Source: Aquipuribacter sp051216895
GTDB taxonomy: Bacteria; Actinomycetota; Actinomycetes; Actinomycetales; JBBAYJ01
Reading direction: 5' to 3'
DNA length: 64,000 bases
Assembly (NCBI RefSeq): GCF_051216895.1
Contig: NZ_JBPKAO010000006.1
Span: 1-64,000, forward strand
Shown here piece after piece: positions 50,992 through 59,634 of this stretch. The position numbers were made by a program, and so were the translations under genes. A model generated the notes under the pieces. That model was given only the letters and a program-made list of their open reading frames with translations. It had not been told where the DNA came from and searched no databases. Numbering within the stretch: the first letter of the stretch is position 1; each line of letters begins with the position of its first letter.

Positions 50992-52013
50992 GCGGACCTC
51001 CTCGTGATCGCACGCAGCCGCACGGAGGCGGCCCGGGGGTTGGCCTCGACCTCGGCCTCGGTGGCCTTCGCGGCGCCCTTGACCAGCAGGGCGTAGGGGG
51101 CGGGCTCGGGCTCGACGGGCAGCCCCGGCGGGACGTCGACGGTGCTCAGGCGGGCGAAGGCGCGCTTGACGAGTCGGTCCTCGCCCGAGTGGTACGACAT
51201 GACGACCATGCGACCGCCGGGGGTCAGCCGCTCCAGCCAGGCGGGCAGGGCGCGGGCCAGCCCGGCGATCTCGTCGTTGACCTCGATGCGCAGCGCCTGG
51301 AACAACCGCTTGGCGGGGTGCCCACCGGTGCGACGCGCCGCGGCCGGGACCGCGCCGTAGACCAGCTCGACGAGGCGCGCGCTCGTGGTGAACGGCTCCT
51401 GCTCGCGGGCGGCGACGACGGCCCTGGCGATCCGGTCGGCGAACTTCTCGTCGGCGTGCGAGCGCATGATCCGGACCAGCGTCCGTTCCGGGTAGGTGTT
51501 GAGGACGTCCGCGGCGGTGGGCCCGGTGTCCCCCATCCGCATGTCCAGCGGGGTGTCCCGGGCGTAGGAGAAGCCCCGTTCGTCCAGGTCCAGCTGCATG
51601 GAGGACACGCCCAGGTCCAGCAGCACGCCGTCGACCCGGGTGACGCCGGCGGCGGTGAGCACCTCGTCGACGTCGTCGTGGACGGCACCGACTCCCACGA
51701 ACCGCTCGCCGTACCCGGCGAGGCGTCGACCGGCCTCGGTCAGGGCGACGGGGTCCCGGTCGACACCGACGGCCCGGGCGAGGGGGGCGGCGTCGAGCAG
51801 TGCGGCCGTGTGACCACCCAGCCCCAGGGTGCCGTCGACGACGACCGCACCCTCGTGCTGCAGGGCCGGCAGCAGCAGGTCCACGCAGCGGGACAGCATC
51901 ACCGGTACGTGCGCGGCGTCACCCGCCCCCGAGGTGCCGGCGGCGGACGCGTCCTCGGCCGGGGCGCCCTGCGGGCGCCCGGACGAGGGGTCGGGGTCGA
52001 CGACCTCGGTCAT
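50988..52013 (-). CDS. rsmH: 16S rRNA m4C1402 methyltransferase RsmH (MraW)
   Basis: 341-aa SAM-dependent N4-methyltransferase of 16S C1402. HVPVMLSRCVDLL, the SAM motif VVDGTLGLGGHTAALL, DLGVSSMQLDLDERGFSYARD, PLDMRM, KRLFQALRIEVNDE and MSYHSGEDRLVKRAF are all present. The first 35 residues are a low-complexity extension. ATG at 52013 has AGGAGG five nt upstream. A 152-bp gap to mraZ shows no feature I can name. Confidence 0.97.
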   Translation of the reverse strand: MTEVVDPDPSSGRPQGAPAEDASAAGTSGAGDAAHVPVMLSRCVDLLLPALQHEGAVVVDGTLGLGGHTAALLDAAPLARAVGVDRDPVALTEAGRRLAGYGERFVGVGAVHDDVDEVLTAAGVTRVDGVLLDLGVSSMQLDLDERGFSYARDTPLDMRMGDTGPTAADVLNTYPERTLVRIMRSHADEKFADRIARAVVAAREQEPFTTSARLVELVYGAVPAAARRTGGHPAKRLFQALRIEVNDEIAGLARALPAWLERLTPGGRMVVMSYHSGEDRLVKRAFARLSTVDVPPGLPVEPEPAPYALLVKGAAKATEAEVEANPRAASVRLRAITRRSA

Positions 52014-52165
52014 GCCGTCCTCCTGGTGGTGGGTGGTGGTGCCGTGGGCACCGACCGTCCGGGTCCCACGCCGCCGACGACCGGCCTGGCACCGGGGAAG
52101 GTGAGCCAGGACGGGCGCGGCGGCGGGAGACCCCGCCGGTCGGGTGGAGCGCGTACGGGCCGGGC

Positions 52166-52597
52166 TCACAGCACGCCCGGGAGGATCTCGGTGGAGCGTT
52201 CGGCGAACGCCTGCTCGCCGGCCTGCTGCAGGTCCTGCCACGTGGTGGCGTCCCAGATCTCGAGCCGGCGGCCGACACCCAGCACCGCGAGCTCGCGGCT
52301 CAGGCCCGCGTACTCCCGCAGCAACGGGGCGATGGTCACGCGGCCCTGCTTGTCGGGGACCTCGTCCTGCGCCCCGGCCAGCAGCATCCGGGCGTACTCC
52401 CGCGCGTCCTTGTTGGTCAGCGGGGCCCCGGCGAGCTCGTCGACCAGGCCCTCGAACGCGACCCGGGGGAAGGCGAACACGCACCGCTCCTGCCCCCTGG
52501 TCATGACGATCCCGCCGTCGAAGGCCGACCTCCACTTGGCGGGGAGGATCAGCCGGTTCTTGTCGTCCAGGCGCGGGGAGAACGTCCCGAGGAACAT
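52166..52597 (-). CDS. mraZ: transcriptional regulator MraZ
   Basis: 143-aa protein with two AbrB-like swapped-hairpin halves: MFLGTFSPRLDDKNRLILPAKWR (1-23) and DEVPDKQGRVTIAPLLREYAGL (about 79-100), each with the conserved DxKGR-type loop (here DDKNR and DKQGR). MraZ forms a ring-shaped oligomer and represses its own dcw operon. ATG at 52597 has GGAGGGGGGA 5 nt upstream. Its likely operator lies directly upstream. Confidence 0.97.
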   Translation of the reverse strand: MFLGTFSPRLDDKNRLILPAKWRSAFDGGIVMTRGQERCVFAFPRVAFEGLVDELAGAPLTNKDAREYARMLLAGAQDEVPDKQGRVTIAPLLREYAGLSRELAVLGVGRRLEIWDATTWQDLQQAGEQAFAERSTEILPGVL

Positions 52598-52636
52598 CGG
52601 CTCCCCCCTCCATCGCCCGTCGGTGAGCCCATCTGG

Positions 52637-52683
52637 CTCCACGCTACTCCACTTTCCTCCACATCGTCGGTCTCTCGCTCCAC
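52637..52683 (-). promoter_or_regulatory. MraZ-type operator: GTGGAG boxes at 10-bp spacing
   Basis: On the minus strand GTGGAG occurs at 52642..52637, 52652..52647 and 52662..52657, exactly 10 bp apart, with a fourth at 52683..52678. MraZ operators in other bacteria are direct repeats of about 10-bp period just before mraZ, one per subunit pair of the ring. A TAGCGT hexamer (52646..52641) within the array could be the promoter -10. Autoregulation is inferred. Confidence 0.75.
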
Positions 52684-52881
52684 CGACTTGAGTCAGGAGG
52701 CCATCCGACCTGGTCAGAGCGTTCTCGATCGCCGCCGGCGCGCCGACCGACGACTGCTGACGGCTGCCCCCCCCCCGGCGCGGCGACCGTCAGCCTGACC
52801 CCCTCCCCAGGTGCTCTGACCAGGCACGATGCGGTCGACGCCGGGTGTCCGCGCGCCCCGCGGCGGCTTCGTCGGGACCAG

Positions 52882-52897
52882 GTGGAGCGTTGTGGAG
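52882..52897 (+). promoter_or_regulatory. second GTGGAG pair facing the moxR operon
   Basis: GTGGAG at 52882-52887 and 52892-52897 on the plus strand has the same sequence and 10-bp spacing as the mraZ boxes, in the opposite orientation, 130 bp before moxR. The remainder of the 430-bp intergenic region 52598-53027 is GC-rich with a 10-C run near 52769 and shows no clear gene. Confidence 0.5.
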
Positions 52898-53027
52898 CAC
52901 GAGGGGGCGCGGACGGATGGTGACCAGTCAGGACGTCCCGGGCCGACCGGACGGGCGCGGCGGTCCGTCGGGGCCGACCCGGCCACCCGTGCGACGATCT
53001 GCGGGGACGACTGAGTGCGGAGGGTTC

Positions 53028-54002
53028 ATGACGACGGTCGAGCAGCAGGCGCCGACGCTTGCCGAGGCGGCGGCGACCGCGGGGGCGGTCCGGCAGGCGA
53101 TGCGCCGGGTGGTGGTGGGCAAGGACCACGTGGTCGACCTGGCCCTGGTGACCCTGCTCGCCGAGGGGCACCTGCTGGTGGAGGACGTCCCCGGCGTCGG
53201 CAAGACGCTGCTGGCCAAGGCGCTCGCCCGCAGCATCGACTGCTCGGTCCGACGCATCCAGTTCACCCCGGACCTGCTGCCCAGCGACGTGACGGGGGTG
53301 AGCATCTGGAACCAGGAGCGTGGGGACTTCGAGTTCCGCCCCGGTGCCGTGTTCGCCAACGTCGTCATCGGCGACGAGATCAACCGGGCCTCGCCCAAGA
53401 CCCAGTCGGCCCTGCTGGAGTCCATGGAGGAGCAGCAGGTCACCGTCGACGGGACGACCTACCCCCTGGCGCCGCCGTTCATCGTGGTGGCGACCCAGAA
53501 CCCGGTCGAGATGGACGGCACGTACCCGCTGCCGGAGGCGCAGCGGGACCGGTTCATGGTGAGGGTGGCCATGGGCTACCCCCGGCCCGAGGACGAGCTC
53601 CGGCTGCTGGACACCCACGCCGGGGACGACCCCCTGCTGACGCTGGCCCCGGTGGCCGACGCCGAGGCCGTGCGCCGGGCGGTGGCGGCGGTGCGCGGGG
53701 TGCACGTCTCCGACGCGCTGCGACGCTTCGTCCTCGACCTCACCCAGGCCACCCGGACCCACCCGGACCTGCGCCTCGGCGCGTCGCCGCGAGCCGGGCT
53801 GCAGCTGGTGCGGGCGGGGCGCGCGATGGCCGCGCTGTCGGCCCGGGACCACGTGCTGCCCGACGACGTCCGCCGGCTGGCCGGTCCCGTCCTGGCCCAC
53901 CGGCTGCTGCCCAGCTCCCGAGGCCGCACGGCCCGCAAGGACCCGTCGACCGTGGTCGCGGAGATCGTCGCCGCCACCCCCGTGCCCGGCGCCCGCGGCT
54001 GA
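53028..54002 (+). CDS. MoxR-family AAA+ ATPase
   Basis: 324-aa cytoplasmic AAA+ chaperone. Walker A GVGKTLLAK (about 57-65), Walker B VVIGDEINRA, sensor 1 VVATQNP, and the arginine-rich lid with SPRAGLQLVRAGRAMAALS. MoxR proteins act with a DUF58 partner, encoded next, and often help assembly of protein complexes. ATG at 53028 has GGAGGG upstream. First gene of a three-gene operon divergent from mraZ. Confidence 0.95.
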   Translation: MTTVEQQAPTLAEAAATAGAVRQAMRRVVVGKDHVVDLALVTLLAEGHLLVEDVPGVGKTLLAKALARSIDCSVRRIQFTPDLLPSDVTGVSIWNQERGDFEFRPGAVFANVVIGDEINRASPKTQSALLESMEEQQVTVDGTTYPLAPPFIVVATQNPVEMDGTYPLPEAQRDRFMVRVAMGYPRPEDELRLLDTHAGDDPLLTLAPVADAEAVRRAVAAVRGVHVSDALRRFVLDLTQATRTHPDLRLGASPRAGLQLVRAGRAMAALSARDHVLPDDVRRLAGPVLAHRLLPSSRGRTARKDPSTVVAEIVAATPVPGARG

Positions 54003-54013
54003 GCCGGTCCGTC

Positions 54014-55303
54014 GTGCGTCTGGCCGACCTGCACGCGAGCTGGTCCGGGCTCACCTCGCGAGGGACCTCGTTCCTCACCGCCGGCGTGGTCGCCCTCGGG
54101 TGCGCCCTCGTCCTCGGTCAGCCCGACCTGGTCCGCGTGGCCGGGCTGCTGGCGGTGCTGCCGGTGGTCGTGGTGCTGCTGATGGCCTCGCGGCGGCTCG
54201 AGCTGGCCGTCACCCGCTCGACCGAGCCACCCCGGGGGTCCGTCGGCGAGGAGGTCGAGGTCGTCCTCGAGGTGGCCAACCGCTCCTCCGGTCGCACCCC
54301 GGTGCTGCTGCTGGAGGACCACGTGCCCCCGGGGCTGAGCGCCACGACCCGCGTGGTGCTGCCGCCGCTGCGACCGCGCGAGTCCGCCCGGGTCAGCTAC
54401 CGGATGCTCGCCACGCGCCGGGGCCGGTTCTCCGTGGGGCCGGCCCGGCTGCTCGGCGTGGAGCCCTTCGGCCTGGTGGAGCGGACCTGGGAGGCCACGA
54501 GCCGGGACGACCTGCTGGTCCGGCCGGTCGTCGACCCGCTGCCCAGCGTGCTGCCGGTCCGACGCACCGGCCGGGGCGGCGACTCCGACCTGGGCGGCGC
54601 CGGGGTGGTCGGGGACCCGGACCTGAACGTCCGCGAGTACCGCGACGGGGACGACCTGCGTCGGGTGCACTGGCCCACCACCGCCCGTCGGGGCGAGCTG
54701 ATGGTCCGCCCCGACCAGCACCCGCAGGACCACAACGCCGTGGTGCTGCTGGACTCCCGGGCCGACGGCCAGCGCGGCCGCGACGAGGCCTCGACCCTGG
54801 AGGTGCTGGTCCGGGCGGCCGCCTCCGTCGTCGTCCACGCCGCGGACCTGGGGCAGCGCGTCGTCCTGCTCGGCGACGGCGAGGACCCGCAGCAGGCCTC
54901 GCACGACTCGGCCCACCGCGACGACGCCGACGACGACCCGGTCGAGGACGCGCTGGACCGCCTCGCCGTGCTCCGGCCCACCGGGCCCGACACCCTGGCC
55001 GCCGCCGTGGAGCAGCTGCCCCTGCACCACCCCTCGATGGTCGTCGCCCTGCTCGGCGAGGTCGGCCCGGAGGACGTCGAGGTGCTCGCGGGCAGCGCCC
55101 GTGACGCCGCCAGGGCGGCGATGGTGTGCGTGAGCACCCGCTTCGAGCAGCTGTCACCGGCCCGGCGTCGCCTGCTGGAGGACCGGCACGAGGCGGCGCT
55201 CTCGCGGCTGAGCGAGTCCGGCTGGCGGGTGACGGAGCTGCGCCCCGGCGACGACCTGGCCGGGGCCTGGGAACAGCTGCGCGCCTCCCGGGTGACCGCA
55301 TGA
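54014..55303 (+). CDS. DUF58 domain membrane protein
   Basis: 429-aa protein with two N-terminal transmembrane helices (TSFLTAGVVALGCALVLG, VAGLLAVLPVVVVLLM) and a DUF58 region with the signature DLNVREYRDGDDLRRVHWPTTARRGELMVR, then a VWA-like fold including VVLLDSRADG, a MIDAS-like segment. Likely partner of the MoxR ATPase. GTG at 54014 starts 11 nt after the moxR stop; CTG at 53999 would overlap it. Confidence 0.93.
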   Translation: MRLADLHASWSGLTSRGTSFLTAGVVALGCALVLGQPDLVRVAGLLAVLPVVVVLLMASRRLELAVTRSTEPPRGSVGEEVEVVLEVANRSSGRTPVLLLEDHVPPGLSATTRVVLPPLRPRESARVSYRMLATRRGRFSVGPARLLGVEPFGLVERTWEATSRDDLLVRPVVDPLPSVLPVRRTGRGGDSDLGGAGVVGDPDLNVREYRDGDDLRRVHWPTTARRGELMVRPDQHPQDHNAVVLLDSRADGQRGRDEASTLEVLVRAAASVVVHAADLGQRVVLLGDGEDPQQASHDSAHRDDADDDPVEDALDRLAVLRPTGPDTLAAAVEQLPLHHPSMVVALLGEVGPEDVEVLAGSARDAARAAMVCVSTRFEQLSPARRRLLEDRHEAALSRLSESGWRVTELRPGDDLAGAWEQLRASRVTA

Positions 55304-55316
55304 CGGTGGTGCGGAC

Positions 55317-57617
55317 GTGACCCGCGACGTCCGGGCGGCCCTGCTGTCGGCCGTGGCCACCCTGATGACCATGCTGGCGCTGACGCCGCTGCTGGCCGAC
55401 CGGGACTGGCTGCAGCCGGTGGCCCTGGTCGTGGTCGCGGTGGGCCTGGCCGGGACGGCCGTGGCCGCAGCGAACCTCCCGCGCTGGCTCTCGCCGCTGC
55501 TGGGCGCCCTGGCCGGTTTCGTCATCACGACGGCGCTGCTGGTCCCGGCGCAGGCGACGGCCGGGGGGTTCGTCCCCACCCGGGGCTCGGTGGAGGCGCT
55601 GGGGATCCTGCTGCGCAGCGGCCTGGCCACCACGCAGCAGGCCGTGCCGCCCGCACCGACCGAGACCGGGGTGGTGGCCATGCTCACCCTCGCCGCCGGG
55701 GCGGTCGCCGTGCTCACCCTCACCATCGCCGGCCCCCTGCGACGCCCGGGCGCGGCCGGGCTGCCGCTGCTGCTGGTCGTCTGCGTCGCCACGGCGCTGG
55801 CCCCGGACGGGATCGGCCTGCTCGGCTACCTCTCGGCCGCCCTCGGCTACCTGGGTCTCGCCCTCACCGACGCCGACCAGCGGGTCCGGGACTGGGGCGC
55901 GGTGCTCCAGCGACGCGGCCGGTCCGGTGAGCCCGCGCCGTCGGGGGTCACCGAGCACCTGGTGACCGCGGCCGCCGTCACGGCGGCCGTCGCGCTGCTC
56001 GCCGGGGCCGCGCTGCCCCTGCTGACCCCGGGGAGCGGCGGCGGCCGGCTGCAGAGCATGGTGCAGGAGCGCTTCGGGGGTGGGGCCGGCGAGGGGACCC
56101 GGTCGGTCAACCCGTTCCTGGACATCCGGGACGACCTCGCGTCCCAGGACGACACGGTCCTGCTGCGGTACGCGACGGAGGCGACCGACCCGGACCCGCT
56201 GCGGATCCTGACCGCCGACGCCTTCGACGGTGCCGTGTGGCGCCCCACCCCCCCGGACCCGGCCACCGGGCTGCCCCTGCAGGACGGGCTCCCCACCCCG
56301 CCCGGGGCGGACGCCCAGGTGCTCGCGGACGCCCCGCTGGTCACCACCTCGATCGCCGTGGGACCGCTCGCGCAGTCGTTCCTGCCCCTGCCCTACCCGG
56401 CCTCCGCCGTCGACGTGGCCGGCACCTGGGGCTACGACGCCCGGACCCTGAACGTCCTGTCGGAGGAGGAGACCACCGAGGGTCTGTCCTACTCCGTCAC
56501 CCACTACGACATCCGCCCGGACGCCGCCCGGCTCGACGCCGTCCCGCCGGACGGCCTGGACCCGCTGTGGACCCAGATCCCGGACGACATGTCCGAGGTC
56601 GTGCTGACCGAGGCGCAGCGCGTCGTCGAGGCGGCCGGGGCGGCGACCCGCTACGAGCAGGCGCTGGCGCTGCAGCAGTGGTTCCGCAACACCGGGGGGT
56701 TCACCTACTCCCTGGACGCGCCGGACGTGACCGACCGCGACGCCGTCCAGGCGTTCCTGGAGGACCGGAGCGGCTACTGCGTGCAGTTCGCCTCGACCAT
56801 GGCCCTGATGGCGCGCAGCCTCGACATCCCGGCCCGGGTGGCCGTCGGGTTCCTGCCGGGGGACGAGACGTCGCCGGGGCAGTGGGAGATCCGGGCCGAC
56901 GACGCGCACGCCTGGCCGGAGCTGTACTTCGAGGGCGTGGGCTGGGTGCGGTTCGAGCCGACGCCGTCCACCCGGACGCAGCTGCCGCCGGAGTGGGCCA
57001 TCCCCCGTTCCGAGCCCGGCGACCCGTTCGCCCCGGTCCCCAGCCAGCCGGCGCAGGTGCCGGAGGAGGCCGCCCCCGGCGACCCGGTCCCCCCCTCCTC
57101 GTCGACGGGCGAGGGGACCGGCGCCCTGGGCACCGTCCTCGCCGTGCTGCCGCAGGTGGGTCTCGTCCTGCTGGTGCTCGGGGTCCTGGCCGGCGTGCTG
57201 GCCCTGCCCCGGACCTGGCGCTGGTGGCGCAGCCGTCGCCGGTCCCGGCGCGTGCGGGGCGACGACGCGGCGACGGCGACGGCGGCCTGGACCGAGCTGC
57301 TGGAACGGCTGGGCGACCTGCAGGCCCTGCCGCGCGGGGCCACCGTCCGGGAGCAGGCCGCCGACCTGGTGGTGCGGGAGCGGCTGCCGCACGAGGCCGA
57401 CGACGCGGTCCGGCGGTTGGCCGAGGCGGTCGAGCGCGCCCTCTACGCGGTCGAGCCGGCGCCGGTCGACACGCTCGAGCAGGACGTGCGTACGGTCCTG
57501 GAGGCCGTCGCCGCCACGAGGGAGGGCCGTCAGCGGGCGGTCGCGACGTGGTTCCCGTCCCCCGCCCCTCGCCTGGTCGCCCCACCGCACGGACGGGTCG
57601 GTGAGCGGGTCGGCTGA
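55317..57617 (+). CDS. TgpA-like transglutaminase membrane protein
   Basis: 766-aa membrane protein: six or seven N-terminal helices (about 1-240), an external transglutaminase-like domain with Cys in SGYCVQFASTMA (about 488), His in ADDAHAWPELYF, and an acidic residue in VRFEPTPS instead of the more usual Asp, then a Pro-rich stretch, a last transmembrane helix (LAVLPQVGLVLLVLGVLAGVLAL) and a C-terminal DUF4129 region (TAAWTELLERLGDL). DUF58/MoxR neighbours are standard for this family. The substrate is unknown; action on the wall or on secreted proteins is an inference. Confidence 0.93.
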   Translation: MTRDVRAALLSAVATLMTMLALTPLLADRDWLQPVALVVVAVGLAGTAVAAANLPRWLSPLLGALAGFVITTALLVPAQATAGGFVPTRGSVEALGILLRSGLATTQQAVPPAPTETGVVAMLTLAAGAVAVLTLTIAGPLRRPGAAGLPLLLVVCVATALAPDGIGLLGYLSAALGYLGLALTDADQRVRDWGAVLQRRGRSGEPAPSGVTEHLVTAAAVTAAVALLAGAALPLLTPGSGGGRLQSMVQERFGGGAGEGTRSVNPFLDIRDDLASQDDTVLLRYATEATDPDPLRILTADAFDGAVWRPTPPDPATGLPLQDGLPTPPGADAQVLADAPLVTTSIAVGPLAQSFLPLPYPASAVDVAGTWGYDARTLNVLSEEETTEGLSYSVTHYDIRPDAARLDAVPPDGLDPLWTQIPDDMSEVVLTEAQRVVEAAGAATRYEQALALQQWFRNTGGFTYSLDAPDVTDRDAVQAFLEDRSGYCVQFASTMALMARSLDIPARVAVGFLPGDETSPGQWEIRADDAHAWPELYFEGVGWVRFEPTPSTRTQLPPEWAIPRSEPGDPFAPVPSQPAQVPEEAAPGDPVPPSSSTGEGTGALGTVLAVLPQVGLVLLVLGVLAGVLALPRTWRWWRSRRRSRRVRGDDAATATAAWTELLERLGDLQALPRGATVREQAADLVVRERLPHEADDAVRRLAEAVERALYAVEPAPVDTLEQDVRTVLEAVAATREGRQRAVATWFPSPAPRLVAPPHGRVGERVG

Positions 57618-57640
57618 ACGGAGGCGCCGGCTCAGGTCCT

Positions 57641-57718
57641 CAGGACCGGACGCCGACTCAGGTCGTCAGGACCGGCCGCAGGCTCCGGCCGTCAGGACCG
57701 GCCGCGGGGTCCGGTCGC
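57641..57718. repeat. 26-bp degenerate tandem repeat, 3 copies, between convergent genes
   Basis: CAGGACCGG recurs at 57641, 57667 and 57693, exactly 26 bp apart; the rest of each unit is less conserved. The array lies in the 181-bp gap between the tgpA stop and the DUF3040 stop. GGTCCT-C-AGGACC near its start can form a short hairpin. It may act in termination from both sides, but no T-run is present. Confidence 0.75.
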
Positions 57719-57798
57719 AGGGACGAACAGGTGGTGCTGCCGCCCCGGACGTCCGGCTCGTCGTCGAGCCGGCTCCCAGGAGGACGGGTGGTGACCGC

Positions 57799-58197
57799 TC
57801 AGAGACCGCCGCCGTCGGCGCGTCGCTCCCAGCGCTCTTCCATCCGCTGGACGAACGAGGACTTCTGGCTGCCTCGGGCCGGGCCGCCACGGGTGGGCTT
57901 GCCCGGGCCGGTCTTGGTCTTGGCGGCCGCGGAGGGGGCCGGGGCGGCCACGGCGAAGACCACCCCGCCGAACATCACGACGAACCCGATGACGCTCAGC
58001 CAGAGCTGACCGATCGAGATGCCGACGATGATCAGCGTGAGGCCGACGGCTACGGAGCCGATGCCCACGAGGGCGCGGGACACCGATCCGACGCCCCGTT
58101 GGCGACCGGTGAGGGTCGTGGCGAACTTGGGGTCCTCGGCGTAGAGCGCCTGCTCCATCTGCGCGAGGAGCTTCTGCTCGTGGTCGGAGAGCGGCAC
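57799..58197 (-). CDS. DUF3040 small membrane protein
   Basis: 132-aa actinobacterial protein. N-terminal PLSDHEQKLLAQMEQALYAEDPKFA is the DUF3040 signature, followed by two hydrophobic helices (LVGIGSVAVGLTLIIVGISI, LWLSVIGFVVMFGGVVFAV) and a basic tail. GTG at 58197 has AGGAGGT 5 nt upstream and fixes the start. The gene commonly sits near mraZ and dinB. Function unknown. Confidence 0.93.
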   Translation of the reverse strand: MPLSDHEQKLLAQMEQALYAEDPKFATTLTGRQRGVGSVSRALVGIGSVAVGLTLIIVGISIGQLWLSVIGFVVMFGGVVFAVAAPAPSAAAKTKTGPGKPTRGGPARGSQKSSFVQRMEERWERRADGGGL

Positions 58198-58293
58198 CGC
58201 TGACCTCCTGGCTCTCTGTGGGTCCCGTAAGGATAGACGCGCGATCCTGGCCGCGACACCTGGTGTCGACATCGGCTCAACGACGCGGCCACT

Positions 58294-59556
58294 TCAGTCG
58301 TGCCCGGCATCGCCGGTGGTATTCCTACGACGAGGATCCACCAGTGTCCCGGGCCGCACCACACCGGCCCCGAATCGTCTGCTGAGGCTGTCCACGGCCC
58401 GCTCGGCGTCCCGCCAGCCGTGCTCCGGCGCGCCGAGCTCCAGCTGCACCGGCGCGGTGTCGGCGGGCTGAAGACCCTCCACCCGGACGCCCACCAGCCT
58501 GATCCTGGCCCGGTCCAGGCCGAGGCCGTCGAACGCGGCCACGGCCGCGGCGTGCACGTCGCGACCCAGGTCGGTGGGCTGTCGGAGGGTCTTCGAGCGG
58601 GTGATGGTCGTGAAGTCCGCGAAGCGGACCTTGAGCACGACGGTCCGGCCCACCACCTCGTCGCCGCGCAGCCGGGCCGCCACCCGCTCCGACAGCCGCA
58701 GGATCTCGCGGTGGACGACCCGGGGGTCGTCGACGTCGCGGGCGAAGGTCTCGTCGGCACCGATGCTCTTGCCTGCGGTCTCGGGGACGACCACCCGCGG
58801 GTCGCGCCCCCAGGACAGCTCGTGCAGGTGCTTGCCCTGGGCCTGCCCGAGCGCGCGCTCCAGGGTGCGCAGCGGGGTGTGGGCCAGGTCGGCGACCGTC
58901 CGCAGGCCCAGCCGGGTGAGCACCTCCTGGGTGCGGGGACCCACACCCCACAGGTCCGCGACCGGCAGGGAGTGGACGAAGGGGACGGTGTCGGCCACAC
59001 CCACCACCAGCAGGCCGTCGGGCTTGGCGGCCGAGCTGGCGAGCTTGGCCACGAACTTGCTCGCCGCCACCCCCACCGAGCAGGTGATGCCCTGCTCGTC
59101 GGCGATCCGGTCACGCAGGACCGTCGCGATGGCCGCTGGCTCCCCCAACCGCCGCCGCGCCCCCGACACGTCGAGGAACGCCTCGTCCAGGCTGAGCGGC
59201 TCGACCATGGGCGTGACGGACCGGAACACCTCCATCACCCCGCGCGAGACCTCGGCGTACAGGCCGTGGTGGGGCTCCAGGACGACCGCCTGGGGGCAGA
59301 GCCGCCGGGCCCGCCCCATCGGCATCGCCGCGTGGACCCCGCTGCGGCGGGCCTCGTAGGTGGCCGACAGCACCACCCCCCGGGTCCCCCCGCCGACGAT
59401 GACGGGACGGCCGACCAGCTCGGGGCGGGTGCGGAGCTCGACCGCGGCGTAGAAGGCGTCCATGTCGGCGTGCAGCACGGTGCAGCCGGTGTCGTCACCG
59501 GTCAGCCCGAGCGCCGCCGCCCGGCCGTCCGCCCGGCCCACCTGACGGCGGCTCAC
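58294..59556 (-). CDS. dinB: DNA polymerase IV (Y family)
   Basis: 420-aa translesion polymerase. Catalytic carboxylates in LHADMDAFYAAVE and PLSLDEAFLDVSG; thumb HhH region LWGVGPRTQEVLTRLGL; little-finger domain DETFARDVDDPRVV. The extreme C-terminus lacks a clear QxxLF-type beta-clamp motif; a QLELGAPEHG segment near the end is a weak candidate. GTG has GGGAG seven nt upstream. I see no LexA-type box before it. Confidence 0.95.
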   Translation of the reverse strand: MSRRQVGRADGRAAALGLTGDDTGCTVLHADMDAFYAAVELRTRPELVGRPVIVGGGTRGVVLSATYEARRSGVHAAMPMGRARRLCPQAVVLEPHHGLYAEVSRGVMEVFRSVTPMVEPLSLDEAFLDVSGARRRLGEPAAIATVLRDRIADEQGITCSVGVAASKFVAKLASSAAKPDGLLVVGVADTVPFVHSLPVADLWGVGPRTQEVLTRLGLRTVADLAHTPLRTLERALGQAQGKHLHELSWGRDPRVVVPETAGKSIGADETFARDVDDPRVVHREILRLSERVAARLRGDEVVGRTVVLKVRFADFTTITRSKTLRQPTDLGRDVHAAAVAAFDGLGLDRARIRLVGVRVEGLQPADTAPVQLELGAPEHGWRDAERAVDSLSRRFGAGVVRPGTLVDPRRRNTTGDAGHD

Positions 59557-59634
59557 CGGGTCGCTCCCGGGGTCGCCCCGGAGGCGGCTCCCGGGTTCGC
59601 CCGAGAGGGCGGCCTCCGGGTGGTGCGGGCCACG

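Noticed and set aside
52684..53027. An additional gene or N-terminal extension of MoxR starting near 52845
   Set aside because: The extension is low-complexity Gly/Pro/Arg sequence without a ribosome-binding site, while ATG 53028 has GGAGGG and fits the family start.
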